Part shown: piece after piece, positions 47,845 through 59,054 of the stretch
Layout: every line of letters starts with the position of its first letter
Position numbering within the stretch: the stretch's first letter is position 1
Assembly (NCBI GenBank): GCA_945830575.1
Contig: CALZZE010000015.1
Location: 1 to 64,000 of the forward strand
Source: an uncultured Subdoligranulum sp.
GTDB taxonomy: Bacteria; Bacillota; Clostridia; Oscillospirales; Ruminococcaceae
Direction: 5' to 3'
DNA: 64,000 nt
Notes under the pieces: generated by a model
What the model saw: only the letters and a program-made list of their open reading frames with translations
Database searches by the model: none
Told to the model about the DNA's origin: nothing
Made by a program: the position numbers and the translations under genes

Positions 47845-48529
47845 CTTCCTCCGGGGTCAGTTCCCGCCACTGACCGGGGGCGAGGGAAGTGTCCAGCGCC
47901 ACGCCGCCGATGGACAGCCGGTGCAGGGCGTTGACCCCCGCGCCGTACACGCCGAACATCCGTTTGATCTGGTGGTACACCCCCTGCCGCAGCGTCACCT
48001 TCACCACACAGGGGTCCTCCCCTGCCGGTTCCACCCGGGCGGGGGCCAGCGTCTGGCCGTCCGCCAGCGTGACGCCCGCCGCAAATCCCGCCTGCATTTC
48101 CTGCGTCAGCGGCGTGTCCAGCGTCACCAGATATTCCTTGGGCACGTGGCGGCCGGGGGCCAGCAGGTCATGGGCCAACGCGCCGTCGTCGGTGAGCAGC
48201 ACAAACCCTGTGCTGGTTTTGTCCAGCCGTCCCGCCGGGAACAGCTGCCGCCGGGGAAACGCCGCCGCCACAAGGTCGGTGACGGTGGTATCCCGTTTGT
48301 CCCGGCTGGCGGAGACCACCCCATCCGGCTTATTTAGCATGATATACACAAATTCCGCGTGGGTCAGCGGCGTGCCGCCGCAGGCGACCTGCGCGGTTTT
48401 CTCGTCGATCTGCGCATCCGCCTTTTTGCAGACCGTGCCGCCCACCGTCACCTGTCCCTTGGTGATGCGTTTGCGGCTCTCGCTGCGGGGGATGCCCAGT
48501 GCCTCGGAGAGAAACTTGTCCAGCCGCAT
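47825..48529 (-). CDS. rsuA: 16S rRNA pseudouridine synthase (RsuA family)
   Basis: N-terminal S4 domain; AGRLDKTSTGFVLLTDDG motif. Confidence 0.88.
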   Translation of the reverse strand: MRLDKFLSEALGIPRSESRKRITKGQVTVGGTVCKKADAQIDEKTAQVACGGTPLTHAEFVYIMLNKPDGVVSASRDKRDTTVTDLVAAAFPRRQLFPAGRLDKTSTGFVLLTDDGALAHDLLAPGRHVPKEYLVTLDTPLTQEMQAGFAAGVTLADGQTLAPARVEPAGEDPCVVKVTLRQGVYHQIKRMFGVYGAGVNALHRLSIGGVALDTSLAPGQWRELTPEEVSALRG

Positions 48530-48532
48530 CGC

Positions 48533-49021
48533 TCAGCCCTCCGCCGTGATGGGGGCCGTTTTGCCCCGGGTGAGCCGGATGAGGTCGGCGGGGGCGCACT
48601 CGATCTGGGTGCCGATGCGCCCGCCGGACACCATGATGGTGGGCTTGTCAAGGCAGCTTTCATCGTACACTGTGGCAAACTGCTTTTTCATGCCCACCGG
48701 GCTGCATCCTCCCCGGATGTACCCGGTGACCTTGTTGATGTCCGCCACATGGATCATCGCCACGCTCTTGACCCCCGCCGCTCTGGCGGCCTTTTTTAAG
48801 TCCAGTTCCGCCAGCACCGGCACCACGAACACATAATAATTCCGGTCAGCCCCCTGAGTCACCAGCGTCTTGAACACCTGCGCCGGGTCCTGCCCGGTGA
48901 GCCGCGCCACGCTGGCCCCGTCCACCGCCTGCCCCTCCTCATGGGGGTATTCGTGGGCGGTGTAGGGGATTTTGGCCCGCTCCAACATTCTCATGGCGTT
49001 GGTTTTCGCTTCTTTTGCCAT
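48533..49021 (-). CDS. ybaK: Cys-tRNA(Pro) deacylase YbaK/EbsC family
   Basis: VFKTLVTQGADRNYYVFVVPV and GYIRGGCSPVGMKK motifs. Confidence 0.9.
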   Translation of the reverse strand: MAKEAKTNAMRMLERAKIPYTAHEYPHEEGQAVDGASVARLTGQDPAQVFKTLVTQGADRNYYVFVVPVLAELDLKKAARAAGVKSVAMIHVADINKVTGYIRGGCSPVGMKKQFATVYDESCLDKPTIMVSGGRIGTQIECAPADLIRLTRGKTAPITAEG

Positions 49022-49058
49022 TTTCCGTTCCCTCTTCTGATTTTTTTCGCCAAAGCTC

Positions 49059-49087
49059 TTGACTTTAACGCATTAAAGTGCTAAACT
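49059..49087 (+). promoter_or_regulatory. aroF promoter with operator-like palindrome in the spacer
   Basis: TTGACT-17-TAAACT; ACTTTAA-CGCA-TTAAAGT at 49062-49079. Confidence 0.65.
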
Positions 49088-49137
49088 ATACCTCGTCACT
49101 ACACATCATTTTACCACAAACGAAGGAGAAATCAAGC

Positions 49138-50157
49138 ATGATCGTCGTACTCAAACACAACGCGCCGGAGGAACAGGTTCGCGAGTTCTGCGCCGAACTG
49201 GAGGCCATGGGCCTGCAGATCAACGATTCCAAGGGCAGCGATACCCATATTTTAGGTCTCATCGGTGACACCAAGGCCGTTGCCGAAAGCTGGGTGCTGG
49301 CCAACCCGGTGGTGGACACCTGCCGCCGCGTCAGCGAGCCGTACAAAAAAGCCAACCGCAAGTTCCATCCGGATGACACTGTGGTGGATGTGGGCGGCGT
49401 CAAAATCGGCGGCGGGCATTTTGCCGTGATGGCCGGCCCGTGCAGCGTGGAGTGCGAAAGCCAGATCGTGGAGGTGGCCCAGCGGGTCAAGGCGGCGGGG
49501 GCTTCCCTGCTGCGCGGCGGCGCGTTCAAGCCCCGCACCTCCCCCTACAGCTTTCAGGGTCTGCGTGCCGAGGGCCTCGACCTGATGAACAAGGCCAAGG
49601 CCGTCACCGGGCAGCCCCTCGTCACCGAGTTGATGAACAACGAGCATATCCCGCTGTTCCTTGAGGAAAAGGTGGACATGATTCAAATTGGCGCACGCAA
49701 CATGCAGAACTTTGAACTGCTCAAGGCGGTGGGCCGCACCAATGTGCCGGTGCTGCTCAAGCGCGGGCTTTCCAGCACGCTGGAGGAGCTGGTCATGAGC
49801 GCCGAGTACATTATGGCGGAGGGCAATCCCAACGTGGTGCTCTGCGAGCGGGGCATCCGCACCTTTGAGACCAGCATGCGCAACACGCTGGATCTGGCGG
49901 CGGTGCCCATGCTGAAAAAAATGACCCACCTGCCGGTGGTCATTGACCCCAGCCACGCGGCGGGCATCGCCTTCATGGTGCCCAGCCTGGCGCAGGCGGC
50001 GGTGGCCGTGGGCGCGGACGGGCTGATGATCGAAGTCCACAACAACCCCGCCAAGGCGAAAAGCGACGGCGCCCAGAGCCTGACGCCGGATCAGTTCGAC
50101 GCCCTGATGGCGGTTCTGAAACCGGAAATTGAGTTTTTTGGCAAAAAACTGAACTGA
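49138..50157 (+). CDS. aroF: 3-deoxy-7-phosphoheptulonate synthase
   Basis: AGPCSVE, RGGAFKPRTSPYSFQGL and PVVIDPSHAAG motifs. Confidence 0.95.
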   Translation: MIVVLKHNAPEEQVREFCAELEAMGLQINDSKGSDTHILGLIGDTKAVAESWVLANPVVDTCRRVSEPYKKANRKFHPDDTVVDVGGVKIGGGHFAVMAGPCSVECESQIVEVAQRVKAAGASLLRGGAFKPRTSPYSFQGLRAEGLDLMNKAKAVTGQPLVTELMNNEHIPLFLEEKVDMIQIGARNMQNFELLKAVGRTNVPVLLKRGLSSTLEELVMSAEYIMAEGNPNVVLCERGIRTFETSMRNTLDLAAVPMLKKMTHLPVVIDPSHAAGIAFMVPSLAQAAVAVGADGLMIEVHNNPAKAKSDGAQSLTPDQFDALMAVLKPEIEFFGKKLN

Positions 50158-50169
50158 TACGATGCAGCA

Positions 50170-50200
50170 CTGCCCCGCCGGCCGGCGGGGCAGCTTTTTT
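50170..50200. terminator. convergent terminator
   Basis: ctgccccgccggccggcggggcagctttttt. Confidence 0.85.
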
Positions 50201-50201
50201 G

Positions 50202-51359
50202 TTATCGGGCGGTCTTTTTGTGCAGCGCCTCGGCGGAGACAACCATCACCGCCAGCAGCACCGCCAGATACCAGGGATACAGTGACACCGTGATGTTCTG
50301 CGCCAGCAGGCCGAACAGCGGCGGCATCACCAGCGAGCCCATGTAGGCAAAGGCCATCTGCACGCCGGTCATGGCCATGGACAGCTCCCTGCCGAAGTTG
50401 GCGGGGGTCTCATGGATGACGGCCGGGTAGATGGGCGCACTGCCCAGCCCCAGCAGCACAAGGCCCGCCAGCAGGGTGCCCCGGCCCAGCGGCAGCAGAA
50501 TGAACACCACGCCCGCCGCCATGATGGCCTGTCCCAGACGGATCATCTGGCGGTCGCCCAGTTTCATGGTGATAAAACCGCCCGCAAACCGGCCCGCCAT
50601 GATGCCGGTATAGTACAGGCTGGCCCAGCTGGCCGCCGTTTCCGCGTCAATGCCCCGGGCCAGCACGCAGTAGCTGGCCGCCCACATGCCAGCGGTGGAT
50701 TCCAGCGCGCAGTAGCAGAAAAAGCAGAGCAGCACTTCCCGCACGCCGGGCAGACACAGCAGCTTGGGCAGCGGCAGATGCTGCGGCGTAAAGCCGCCCT
50801 CCTCCGCGGCATCGGAGGGGCATTTCCAGAGCGGCAGGCTGCACACCAGCACCACGGTGAGCGCCGTTTGCAGCAGGCCGATGGTGCGGTAGCCGTTCTG
50901 CCAGCTGCCGCCCGCCAGCGCCCATCCCATGATGACCGGCCCCACGCTGGCGCCCACGCCCCACATGGCGTGCAGCCAGCTCATGTGGCGGCTCTCGTAA
51001 TGCAGCGCAACGTAGTTGTTCAGCGCGGCGTCCACGCTGCCCGCGCCGAGGCCGTAGGGGATGGCCCACAGGCAGAGCTGCCAGAACGCCGTGGAAAAGG
51101 AGAACCCGAACAGCGCTGCGGCGGTGAGCGCCACGCTGCACGCCGTGACCCGGCCGGGGCCGAACCGGGCGGTGAGGCGGTCGCTGGCAAGGCTGGAGGT
51201 GATGGTGCCCAGGCAGATGATGACGGACACCATCCCCGCCCAGGACAGCTGCGCGCCCAGCTGAGGGTACATGGAAGGCCACGCCGCCCCCAGCAGGGAG
51301 TCCGGCAGGCCAAGGCTGATGAAGGCGAGATAAATGATGGGGAGCAAAACCGAAACCAT
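50202..51359 (-). CDS. MFS transporter
   Basis: About 12 TM segments; LGLPDSLLGAAWPSMYPQLGA. Confidence 0.88.
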   Translation of the reverse strand: MVSVLLPIIYLAFISLGLPDSLLGAAWPSMYPQLGAQLSWAGMVSVIICLGTITSSLASDRLTARFGPGRVTACSVALTAAALFGFSFSTAFWQLCLWAIPYGLGAGSVDAALNNYVALHYESRHMSWLHAMWGVGASVGPVIMGWALAGGSWQNGYRTIGLLQTALTVVLVCSLPLWKCPSDAAEEGGFTPQHLPLPKLLCLPGVREVLLCFFCYCALESTAGMWAASYCVLARGIDAETAASWASLYYTGIMAGRFAGGFITMKLGDRQMIRLGQAIMAAGVVFILLPLGRGTLLAGLVLLGLGSAPIYPAVIHETPANFGRELSMAMTGVQMAFAYMGSLVMPPLFGLLAQNITVSLYPWYLAVLLAVMVVSAEALHKKTAR

Positions 51360-51474
51360 AACAGCACCTCTTGCGTTTTGGGTTGGATCATGGTAGTATT
51401 ATATCATCATCAAGCAGGAAAACAATGGAAAATAATCGCATTTTTATAGCATGATTTCACCAAAGGAGACAAAG

Positions 51475-52368
51475 ATGGACTTTCCTGTGTGTTCTGTGCA
51501 GACCGACGCCCTCGGCCGGGAGCTGACCACCCACGGCACGCCGGATTTTCCGGTGGGGGTGTACCGGGACGATCTGGCGGCCACCCCCTCCCCGTGGCAC
51601 TGGCATGAGGAGCTGGAGCTGGTGGTGGTGCGCCGGGGTGCGGCCCTGTGCGCCGCCGGAGCGGAGAAATACACCGTACAGGCCGGGGACGGCGTGTTCG
51701 TCAACGCGGGGGTGCTGCACGGGGACTGGCCCGCCGCCCCCGGCGACTGCCTGCTGAACAGCGTGGTGTTTCATCCCCGGCTGGTGGGCGGCAGCATGGA
51801 CAGCGTGTTCTGGCAGCAGTATCTTCAGCCCCTGATGGCGGACACCGCCCGCAGCACAGCGCTGCTGCGCCGCACGGTGGACTGGCAGTGCGCCGTGCTG
51901 GACGCGCTGGAGGAGGTGCTGGACCAGCTGGCCCGGCGGCAGACAGGGTACGAATTCCGGGTGCGGGAGGCGTTGTCCCGCTGTGTGTTTCTGCTGTACA
52001 CCCACGCCCCGGCGGGGGCCGCGCTGCCCCGCTCCGCCCTGCGCAGCGCCGACCGGAGCAAGACCATGCTGCAATTCATCCACGAGCATTTTGACCAGCC
52101 GGTCTCGGTGCCGCAGATCGCCGCCAGCGCGTCCATCAGCGTGACGGAATGTCTGCGCTGCTTTCGGGACGTGATGGGCACCACGCCCAACCAGTACCTG
52201 CGCCAATACCGCGCCCAGCGGGCGGCGGAGCTGCTGTCCTCCACCAGCCTTCGGGTGGGAGAAATCGCGGCTCAGTGCGGCTTTGCCGACGCCAACTATT
52301 TTGCCCGCTGTTTCCGGCAGGTGTACGGGATGTCCCCGGCGGACTACCGGAAAAAGGGACAGACATAG
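51475..52368 (+). CDS. AraC family transcriptional regulator
   Basis: Cupin-like N-terminus, C-terminal double HTH (IAAQCGFADANYFARCFRQVYGMSPADYR). Confidence 0.93.
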   Translation: MDFPVCSVQTDALGRELTTHGTPDFPVGVYRDDLAATPSPWHWHEELELVVVRRGAALCAAGAEKYTVQAGDGVFVNAGVLHGDWPAAPGDCLLNSVVFHPRLVGGSMDSVFWQQYLQPLMADTARSTALLRRTVDWQCAVLDALEEVLDQLARRQTGYEFRVREALSRCVFLLYTHAPAGAALPRSALRSADRSKTMLQFIHEHFDQPVSVPQIAASASISVTECLRCFRDVMGTTPNQYLRQYRAQRAAELLSSTSLRVGEIAAQCGFADANYFARCFRQVYGMSPADYRKKGQT

Positions 52369-52373
52369 ACAGC

Positions 52374-52411
52374 AAAGACACCCGCAGGGCCTCTGCGGGT
52401 GTCTTTTTGGC
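52374..52411. terminator. convergent terminator
   Basis: aaagacacccgcagggcctctgcgggtgtcttttt. Confidence 0.85.
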
Positions 52412-52426
52412 TGTATCGGGTATTTT

Positions 52427-54085
52427 TCAGCGCAGTACCGCGCCCAGATTGGCGCTGGTGACCTGACGGGCGTAGCGGGCCAGCCAGCCGGTCTTGATGT
52501 TCGGCTCGGGGGCCGCGTAGGCCGCCTTGCGGCGGGCCAGCTCCTCCTCAGAGACCGCCAGGTTGATGGACGCCGCCGGAATATTGATCTCGATGGTGTC
52601 CCCTTCCTCGATGAGGCCGATGGGGCCGCCGGAGGCCGCCTCGGGGCTGACATGACCGATGGCCGCGCCGCGGCTCGCGCCGGAGAACCGGCCGTCGGTG
52701 ATGAGAGCCACCGTGGTGTCCAGCTTCATGCCCGCCAGCGCGCTGGTGGGGTTGAGCATCTCCCGCATACCGGGGCCGCCCTTGGGGCCTTCATAGCGGA
52801 TGACCACCACATCGCCGGGCACGATGCGCCCGTTGTAGATGGCGTCGATGGCCTCCTCCTCGGAGTTGAACACCCGCGCCGGGCCGCTGTGAACCTGCAT
52901 TTCGGGTGCCACGGCGCTGCGCTTGACCACGCAGCCGTCCGGGGCGATGTTGCCCCACAGAATCTGCAGGCCGCCGGTCTCGCTGTACGGGTTCTCGATG
53001 GGGCGGATGGCGTTGGAGTTCTTGTTGACCGCACCCTTGATGTTCTCGCCCAGGGTCTTGCCGGTGACGGTGGGGACTTCCAGATCCAGCAGGCCCTTTT
53101 TGGCCAGCTCCGCCTGCACGGCGGGGATGCCGCCCGCCGCATACAGGTCGGGCATGTGGGTGGGGCCCGCCGGGGCCAGATGGCACAGGTTGGGGGTTTT
53201 GGCGGAAATCTCGTTGAACAGCTTGAGGTCGATGGGGCAGCCCGCCTCGTTGGCGATGGCCAGCAGGTGCAGCACCGTGTTGGTGGAGCAGCCCAGCGCC
53301 ATGTCGCAGGTCAGGGCGTTGCGGATGGAGCGCTCGTTGATGATTCGCCGGGCGGTGACGCCCTTGTTCACCATCTCCATGATGGCCATGCCGGCCTGCT
53401 TGCCCAGCTGCAGGCGCTTGGAGTAGACGGCGGGAATGGTGCCGTTGCCCGGCAGGGCGATGCCGATGGCCTCGCACAGGCAGTTCATGGAGTTGGCGGT
53501 GTACATGCCGGAGCAGGAGCCGCAGGAGGGGCAGCAGTTGCAGGTGCAGTCCTCCAGCTGTTCCTCGGTGATCATGCCCGCCTTGTAGGAGCCAACGGCC
53601 TCGAACATTTTGGAGAGGGACACTTCCTCGGTGCCGAAGGTGCCTGCCAGCATGGGGCCGCCGGAGCAGACCACCGCGGGCACATCCATGCGCACCGCCG
53701 CCATGACCATGCCGGGCACAATTTTATCGCAGTTGGGCACCAGCACCAGACCGTCCAGCTGGTGGGCCATGAACATGGTCTCCACGCTGTCGCAGATGAG
53801 TTCGCGGCTGGCAAGGGAATATTTCATACCGATGTGGCCCATGGCGATGCCGTCGCAGACGCCGATGGCCGGGATGAGGATGGGCGTGCCGCCCGCCATG
53901 CGGACACCCGCCTTGACGGCCTCCGCCAGCTTATCCAGATCCATATGGCCGGGCACGATCTCGCTGTAGGCGCTGACCACGCCGATGAGGGGCTTTTCCA
54001 GTTCCTCCGGCGTGTAGCCCAGCGCGTAGAACAGGCTGCGATTGGGGGCGCGCTCGGGGCCCTTGGTTACGTTATCGCTGCGCAT
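52427..54085 (-). CDS. ilvD: dihydroxy-acid dehydratase
   Basis: [20 protein letters not shown] Fe-S signature. Confidence 0.97.
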   Translation of the reverse strand: MRSDNVTKGPERAPNRSLFYALGYTPEELEKPLIGVVSAYSEIVPGHMDLDKLAEAVKAGVRMAGGTPILIPAIGVCDGIAMGHIGMKYSLASRELICDSVETMFMAHQLDGLVLVPNCDKIVPGMVMAAVRMDVPAVVCSGGPMLAGTFGTEEVSLSKMFEAVGSYKAGMITEEQLEDCTCNCCPSCGSCSGMYTANSMNCLCEAIGIALPGNGTIPAVYSKRLQLGKQAGMAIMEMVNKGVTARRIINERSIRNALTCDMALGCSTNTVLHLLAIANEAGCPIDLKLFNEISAKTPNLCHLAPAGPTHMPDLYAAGGIPAVQAELAKKGLLDLEVPTVTGKTLGENIKGAVNKNSNAIRPIENPYSETGGLQILWGNIAPDGCVVKRSAVAPEMQVHSGPARVFNSEEEAIDAIYNGRIVPGDVVVIRYEGPKGGPGMREMLNPTSALAGMKLDTTVALITDGRFSGASRGAAIGHVSPEAASGGPIGLIEEGDTIEINIPAASINLAVSEEELARRKAAYAAPEPNIKTGWLARYARQVTSANLGAVLR

Positions 54086-54098
54086 TGGTGTCTCCTTT

Positions 54099-55124
<1,026 letters not shown>

Positions 55125-55173
55125 TTACTCCTTTTTTATGATGATAATTATAATAAATATAAGGAAAACAAAA

Positions 55174-55755
55174 TCATTTCACGCACTTCTGCTGGAAGGG
55201 CAGCTGTACGGCGCGGATTTCCTGCGGGGGTTTCTGCATGTGGGGATGCTTGCCGCCCCGTTCCAGCGCGGTGACGCCGGTACGGCAAAGCTCTAAAATC
55301 TCGTAGCCGTCGAACATGGTGAGGAAGGCATCGATTTTTTCCGGCTTGCCGGTAAGCTCCAGCACCATGCTGTCCGGCGAAAGGTCGATGATCTTTGCCT
55401 TGTAGATGCTGGCGATTTCCCGCAGTTCGGTGCGGTTGGAGCTATCGCAGGAGATTTTCAGCAGCAGCAACTCCCGCATCAGGCTGTTGTTCTGGTCCAG
55501 TTCAAAGACCTGACGGGTACATTCCAGACGCTCGGTCTGCAAAAGCAGCTGGTTGAGCGCCTGCTCGTCCCCGCCAAAGGTGACGGTGATGCGGCTGATG
55601 GTGGGGTCGTTGGTGGCGGACACCGTCAGGCTGTCGATGTTGAAGCCGCGGCGGCAGAACAGGCTGGAAACCCGCGCCAACACGCCGTTCTGGTTGTCCA
55701 CCAGCAGGCTGATGACCCGGCGCTGGGCCGCAGGCCGGTTTTGTTGTTGGTCCAT
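55174..55755 (-). CDS. ilvN: acetolactate synthase small subunit
   Basis: ACT domain NQNGVLARVSSLFCRRGFNIDSLTV. Confidence 0.95.
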   Translation of the reverse strand: MDQQQNRPAAQRRVISLLVDNQNGVLARVSSLFCRRGFNIDSLTVSATNDPTISRITVTFGGDEQALNQLLLQTERLECTRQVFELDQNNSLMRELLLLKISCDSSNRTELREIASIYKAKIIDLSPDSMVLELTGKPEKIDAFLTMFDGYEILELCRTGVTALERGGKHPHMQKPPQEIRAVQLPFQQKCVK

Positions 55756-55767
55756 GGTGTTTCCTCC

Positions 55768-57432
55768 TTACTTCATGATGATGTCGTTGATGTCGCCGCC
55801 GCCGGGGATCATGGGCAGCACCCGCTCGTCCTTGCCGATGCGGCAGTCGATCCAGCTGGGGCCGGGGTTCTTCATGGCCTCCGCGAACACCGCCTTGAAC
55901 TGCTCCGGCGTTTCGGCCCGGTAGCCCTTGGCGCCGAAGGCCTCCGCCAGCTTGACGAAATCGGTTTTGCGGTGGGGGTCGGTGTTGGAGTAGCGCTTGC
56001 CGTAAAAGCTGGTCTGCCACTGGCGGACCATGCCCAGCACCTGATTGTTGAAGATGACGGTGATGATGGGCAGGTCATAGCTGACGGCGGTGCAGCCCTC
56101 GTTCAGGTTCATGTGGAAGGAGCCGTCGCCGGTTAGCATGACCACCCGCTGGTCGTTGCCCAGCGCCACCTGTGCGCCGATGGCCGCGCCGTAGCCAAAG
56201 CCCATGGTGCCCAGACCGCCGCTGGTGATGAACCCGCGGCTCTTGGTGTGGTGCAGATACTGGGCCGCCCACATCTGGTGCTGGCCCACGTCGGTGACGT
56301 ACACCGCCTCGGGGCCTGCCTGCTCGCAGATCTCCCGGATGATCTGATGGGGTTTCAGCTCGGTGTCGCTGTCCTTGGGCTTGTAGTCGTTTCTCTGCCA
56401 CTGCTCGATCTGCTCCATCCAGCGCATGTGGTAGCGCTGCTCCAGATGGGGCAGGATGGCCTGCAGAATATACGCGGCATCGCCCACAAGGCTTAAATCC
56501 ACCGCCACGTTTTTGCCCAGCTCGCTGGGGTCAATATCGATCTGGATGATTTTGGCCTTGGCGGCGAATTTGTCCGGGTTGAGCGCCACACGGTCGCTGA
56601 ACCGGGTGCCCACCGCCACCACCAAATCCGCCTCGGACACCGCCTTGTTGGCGGTGTAACAGCCGTGCATGCCGATGAGACCCAGATTGTGGGGGTCGCC
56701 GTAATCCAGCACGCCGGTGCCCATGAGGGTGTAGGTGGCGGGCATGTCCGCCTTGTAGACCAGATCCCGCAGCGGCTGGCAGCCTGCGGCACTGCGCACG
56801 CCGCCGCCGAAATACACCACCGGGCGCTGGGCCTCATTGATAAGCTTCGCGGCCTGCCGCACCTGCTCTTCATCGTAGGCAGTGACGGTGCGGATGAGCT
56901 CGGGAGCCTTGTTTTCAAACTCACATACCGCGGCGGTAACGTCCTTGGGGATGTCCACCAGCACGGGGCCTTTGCGGCCGCTCTGGGCGATGCGGAAGGC
57001 GGCGCGCATGGTGTCGGCCAGATCCTCCACGTGGCGCACCGTGAAATTGTGCTTGGTGATGGGCATGGTGATGCCCTCGATGTAGGCCTCCTGGAAGGAA
57101 TCCCGGCCCAGCTGGGTGGTGGGCACGTTGCCAGTGAAAGCCACCATGGGCACGCTGTCCATGTAGGCGGTGGCGATACCGGTGACCAGATTGGTGGCGC
57201 CGGGGCCGCTGGTGGCCAGCACCACGCCGGTGCGGCCGGTGGCCCGGGCGTAGCCGTCCGCCGCGTGGCTGGCGCCCTGTTCGTGGGCGGTGAGGATGTG
57301 GCGCACACGGTCGGAATTGCGGTACAGCTCATCGTACAAATTCAGCACGGCGCCGCCGGGATAGCCGAAGATGGTGTCCACCCCCTGCTCCACCAGCACC
57401 TCCACGAAAATTTGCGAGCCAGTGAGTTTCAT
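55768..57432 (-). CDS. ilvB: acetolactate synthase large subunit
   Basis: ThDP enzyme; FGYPGGAVLNLYDEL and GDGSFHMNLNE motifs. Confidence 0.97.
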   Translation of the reverse strand: MKLTGSQIFVEVLVEQGVDTIFGYPGGAVLNLYDELYRNSDRVRHILTAHEQGASHAADGYARATGRTGVVLATSGPGATNLVTGIATAYMDSVPMVAFTGNVPTTQLGRDSFQEAYIEGITMPITKHNFTVRHVEDLADTMRAAFRIAQSGRKGPVLVDIPKDVTAAVCEFENKAPELIRTVTAYDEEQVRQAAKLINEAQRPVVYFGGGVRSAAGCQPLRDLVYKADMPATYTLMGTGVLDYGDPHNLGLIGMHGCYTANKAVSEADLVVAVGTRFSDRVALNPDKFAAKAKIIQIDIDPSELGKNVAVDLSLVGDAAYILQAILPHLEQRYHMRWMEQIEQWQRNDYKPKDSDTELKPHQIIREICEQAGPEAVYVTDVGQHQMWAAQYLHHTKSRGFITSGGLGTMGFGYGAAIGAQVALGNDQRVVMLTGDGSFHMNLNEGCTAVSYDLPIITVIFNNQVLGMVRQWQTSFYGKRYSNTDPHRKTDFVKLAEAFGAKGYRAETPEQFKAVFAEAMKNPGPSWIDCRIGKDERVLPMIPGGGDINDIIMK

Positions 57433-57464
57433 AGTCTCTCTCCTTCTCCCTTTCTTAACATACC

Positions 57465-57719
57465 AAAAAACAGCCTTTGTCTCCCGTTCCTCAAGAGACA
57501 AAGGCTGTCAAGCGCTCTGCGGTACCACTCTGATTGGGCCATACGGCCCCACTCTGCGGGCCTCCAACAAGGCCCTGCACGGTAACGGGTGCGTCCGTAC
57601 CCGCCTACTTTGCCTTCGGCAGATCTGCTCGGGGACCAGTTCGCGGCGGCGGCCCTGCTGCCTTGCACCATCCGGCAGTTCTCTGGAGGGCGGCGGGAGC
57701 CGTTACTATCTTCCCGTCA
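57465..57719 (-). ncRNA. T-box leader of ilvBNCD
   Basis: AGAGAA...GGATGGTGCAA distal stem I, GAGTGGTACCGC T-box, terminator ACAGCCTTTGTCTC/GAGACAAAGGCTGT + T6. Confidence 0.92.
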
Positions 57720-57740
57720 TCGCATTTCGATATTGGGTTT

Positions 57741-57769
57741 ATGATACTCTTTTTTGCCCGCGATGTCAA
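57741..57769 (-). promoter_or_regulatory. ilv operon promoter
   Basis: TTGACA-17-TATCAT on the minus strand, upstream of the T-box. Confidence 0.8.
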
Positions 57770-57840
57770 GCCGAAACTTGCAACGGCGGCGCGGAAAGAG
57801 TATAATCAGGGGGTAATTTGTCTGTTTGAGGGGGATTTTT

Positions 57841-59013
57841 ATGGAACATACCCAGACCTTGACCCGTCTGGAGGGGCTTGTGGTTTTCCGCGGGCTGCTG
57901 AAAGACCCGGCGGTGGCGGCCATGCGGGAACTGCTGGCCGCGCCGCGGGACGCGTTTGTGAGCCGCGCCGCCGCCTTTGAGGCGGTGCTGTTTGAAAAAA
58001 GCACCAACTGGACCGGCGTCCTGCTGGACGCGATTTTGGAGGATGAGAACATCTGCCTGCGCAAGGCGGGCGGCCGGGACGCGGGGCCTGTGCTGGAGGG
58101 CGCGCTGGCCGGGGAACTGGCCTTTTTGCAGCAGCTGGGCCAGCTGACACTGGACGACCTTGCCGCCGCGCCGGCGTTCCTGCCCCGGTGGGAAATCGAC
58201 CCCGCCGCCGATTATGCCGCCGCCTACGCCGCCCGCCGGGCGGAGGTGAGCCGGAAGGGCTACGGCCCCTTTGCCCGGCACACCATGTTCACGGTGGAGA
58301 ACGGGGCGCTGGTGCCGGTGCGGTATCCCGACCCCCAGCGGCTGAGCGAGCTGCCCGGCTACGAACGGGAGCGGGAGAAGGTCATTGCCAACACCCGCGC
58401 CCTGCTGGAGGGCCGCCCTGCCAACAACGTGCTGCTGTACGGCGACGCGGGCACCGGCAAATCCAGCACCGTGAAGGCCATTGCCAACGAGTTTGCCGCC
58501 GACGGTCTGCGGCTGGTGGAGGTCAAAAAGAACCAGCTGTACCAGCTGCCCGCGCTGATGGACGAGCTTGCCAACAACCCGCTGAAGTTCATCCTGTTTA
58601 TCGATGATCTGAGCTTTACCGCCAACGACGACAACTTTGCCGCGCTGAAAGCCATTCTGGAGGGCAGCGTGGGCGGCCGCAGCCAGAATGTGGTGGTGTA
58701 CGCCACCTCCAACCGGCGGCATCTCATCAAGGAGACCCTCACCGACCGCAGCGGCGATGACATCCACGAGCAGGACACCCGGCAGGAGCTGATGAGTCTG
58801 TCCGCCCGGTTCGGTCTGACGGTGACCTTCCAGCAGCCGGATAAGGAACGGTATGACGCCATTCTTTTGGAGCTTGCCCGGCAGTACAAGGTACAGATGC
58901 CCAGCGACCAGCTGTATGTGAAGGGCGCCGCCTTTGCCCTGCGGGCCGGGGGCCGCAGTCCCCGGGTAGCCAAGCAGTTTATCGAGCTGCTGGCGGCGGG
59001 CGTAAAATTATGA
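57841..59013 (+). CDS. DUF815-type AAA ATP-binding protein
   Basis: LLYGDAGTGKSSTVKAI Walker A, LKFILFIDDLSF Walker B. Confidence 0.88.
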   Translation: MEHTQTLTRLEGLVVFRGLLKDPAVAAMRELLAAPRDAFVSRAAAFEAVLFEKSTNWTGVLLDAILEDENICLRKAGGRDAGPVLEGALAGELAFLQQLGQLTLDDLAAAPAFLPRWEIDPAADYAAAYAARRAEVSRKGYGPFARHTMFTVENGALVPVRYPDPQRLSELPGYEREREKVIANTRALLEGRPANNVLLYGDAGTGKSSTVKAIANEFAADGLRLVEVKKNQLYQLPALMDELANNPLKFILFIDDLSFTANDDNFAALKAILEGSVGGRSQNVVVYATSNRRHLIKETLTDRSGDDIHEQDTRQELMSLSARFGLTVTFQQPDKERYDAILLELARQYKVQMPSDQLYVKGAAFALRAGGRSPRVAKQFIELLAAGVKL

Positions 59014-59051
59014 GAAAACGGGGGGTGCGCGGTGCGCGCCCTTTTTTTATG
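59013..59051. terminator. convergent terminator
   Basis: aaaacggggggtgcgcggtgcgcgccctttttt. Confidence 0.65.
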
Positions 59052-59054
59052 TGC

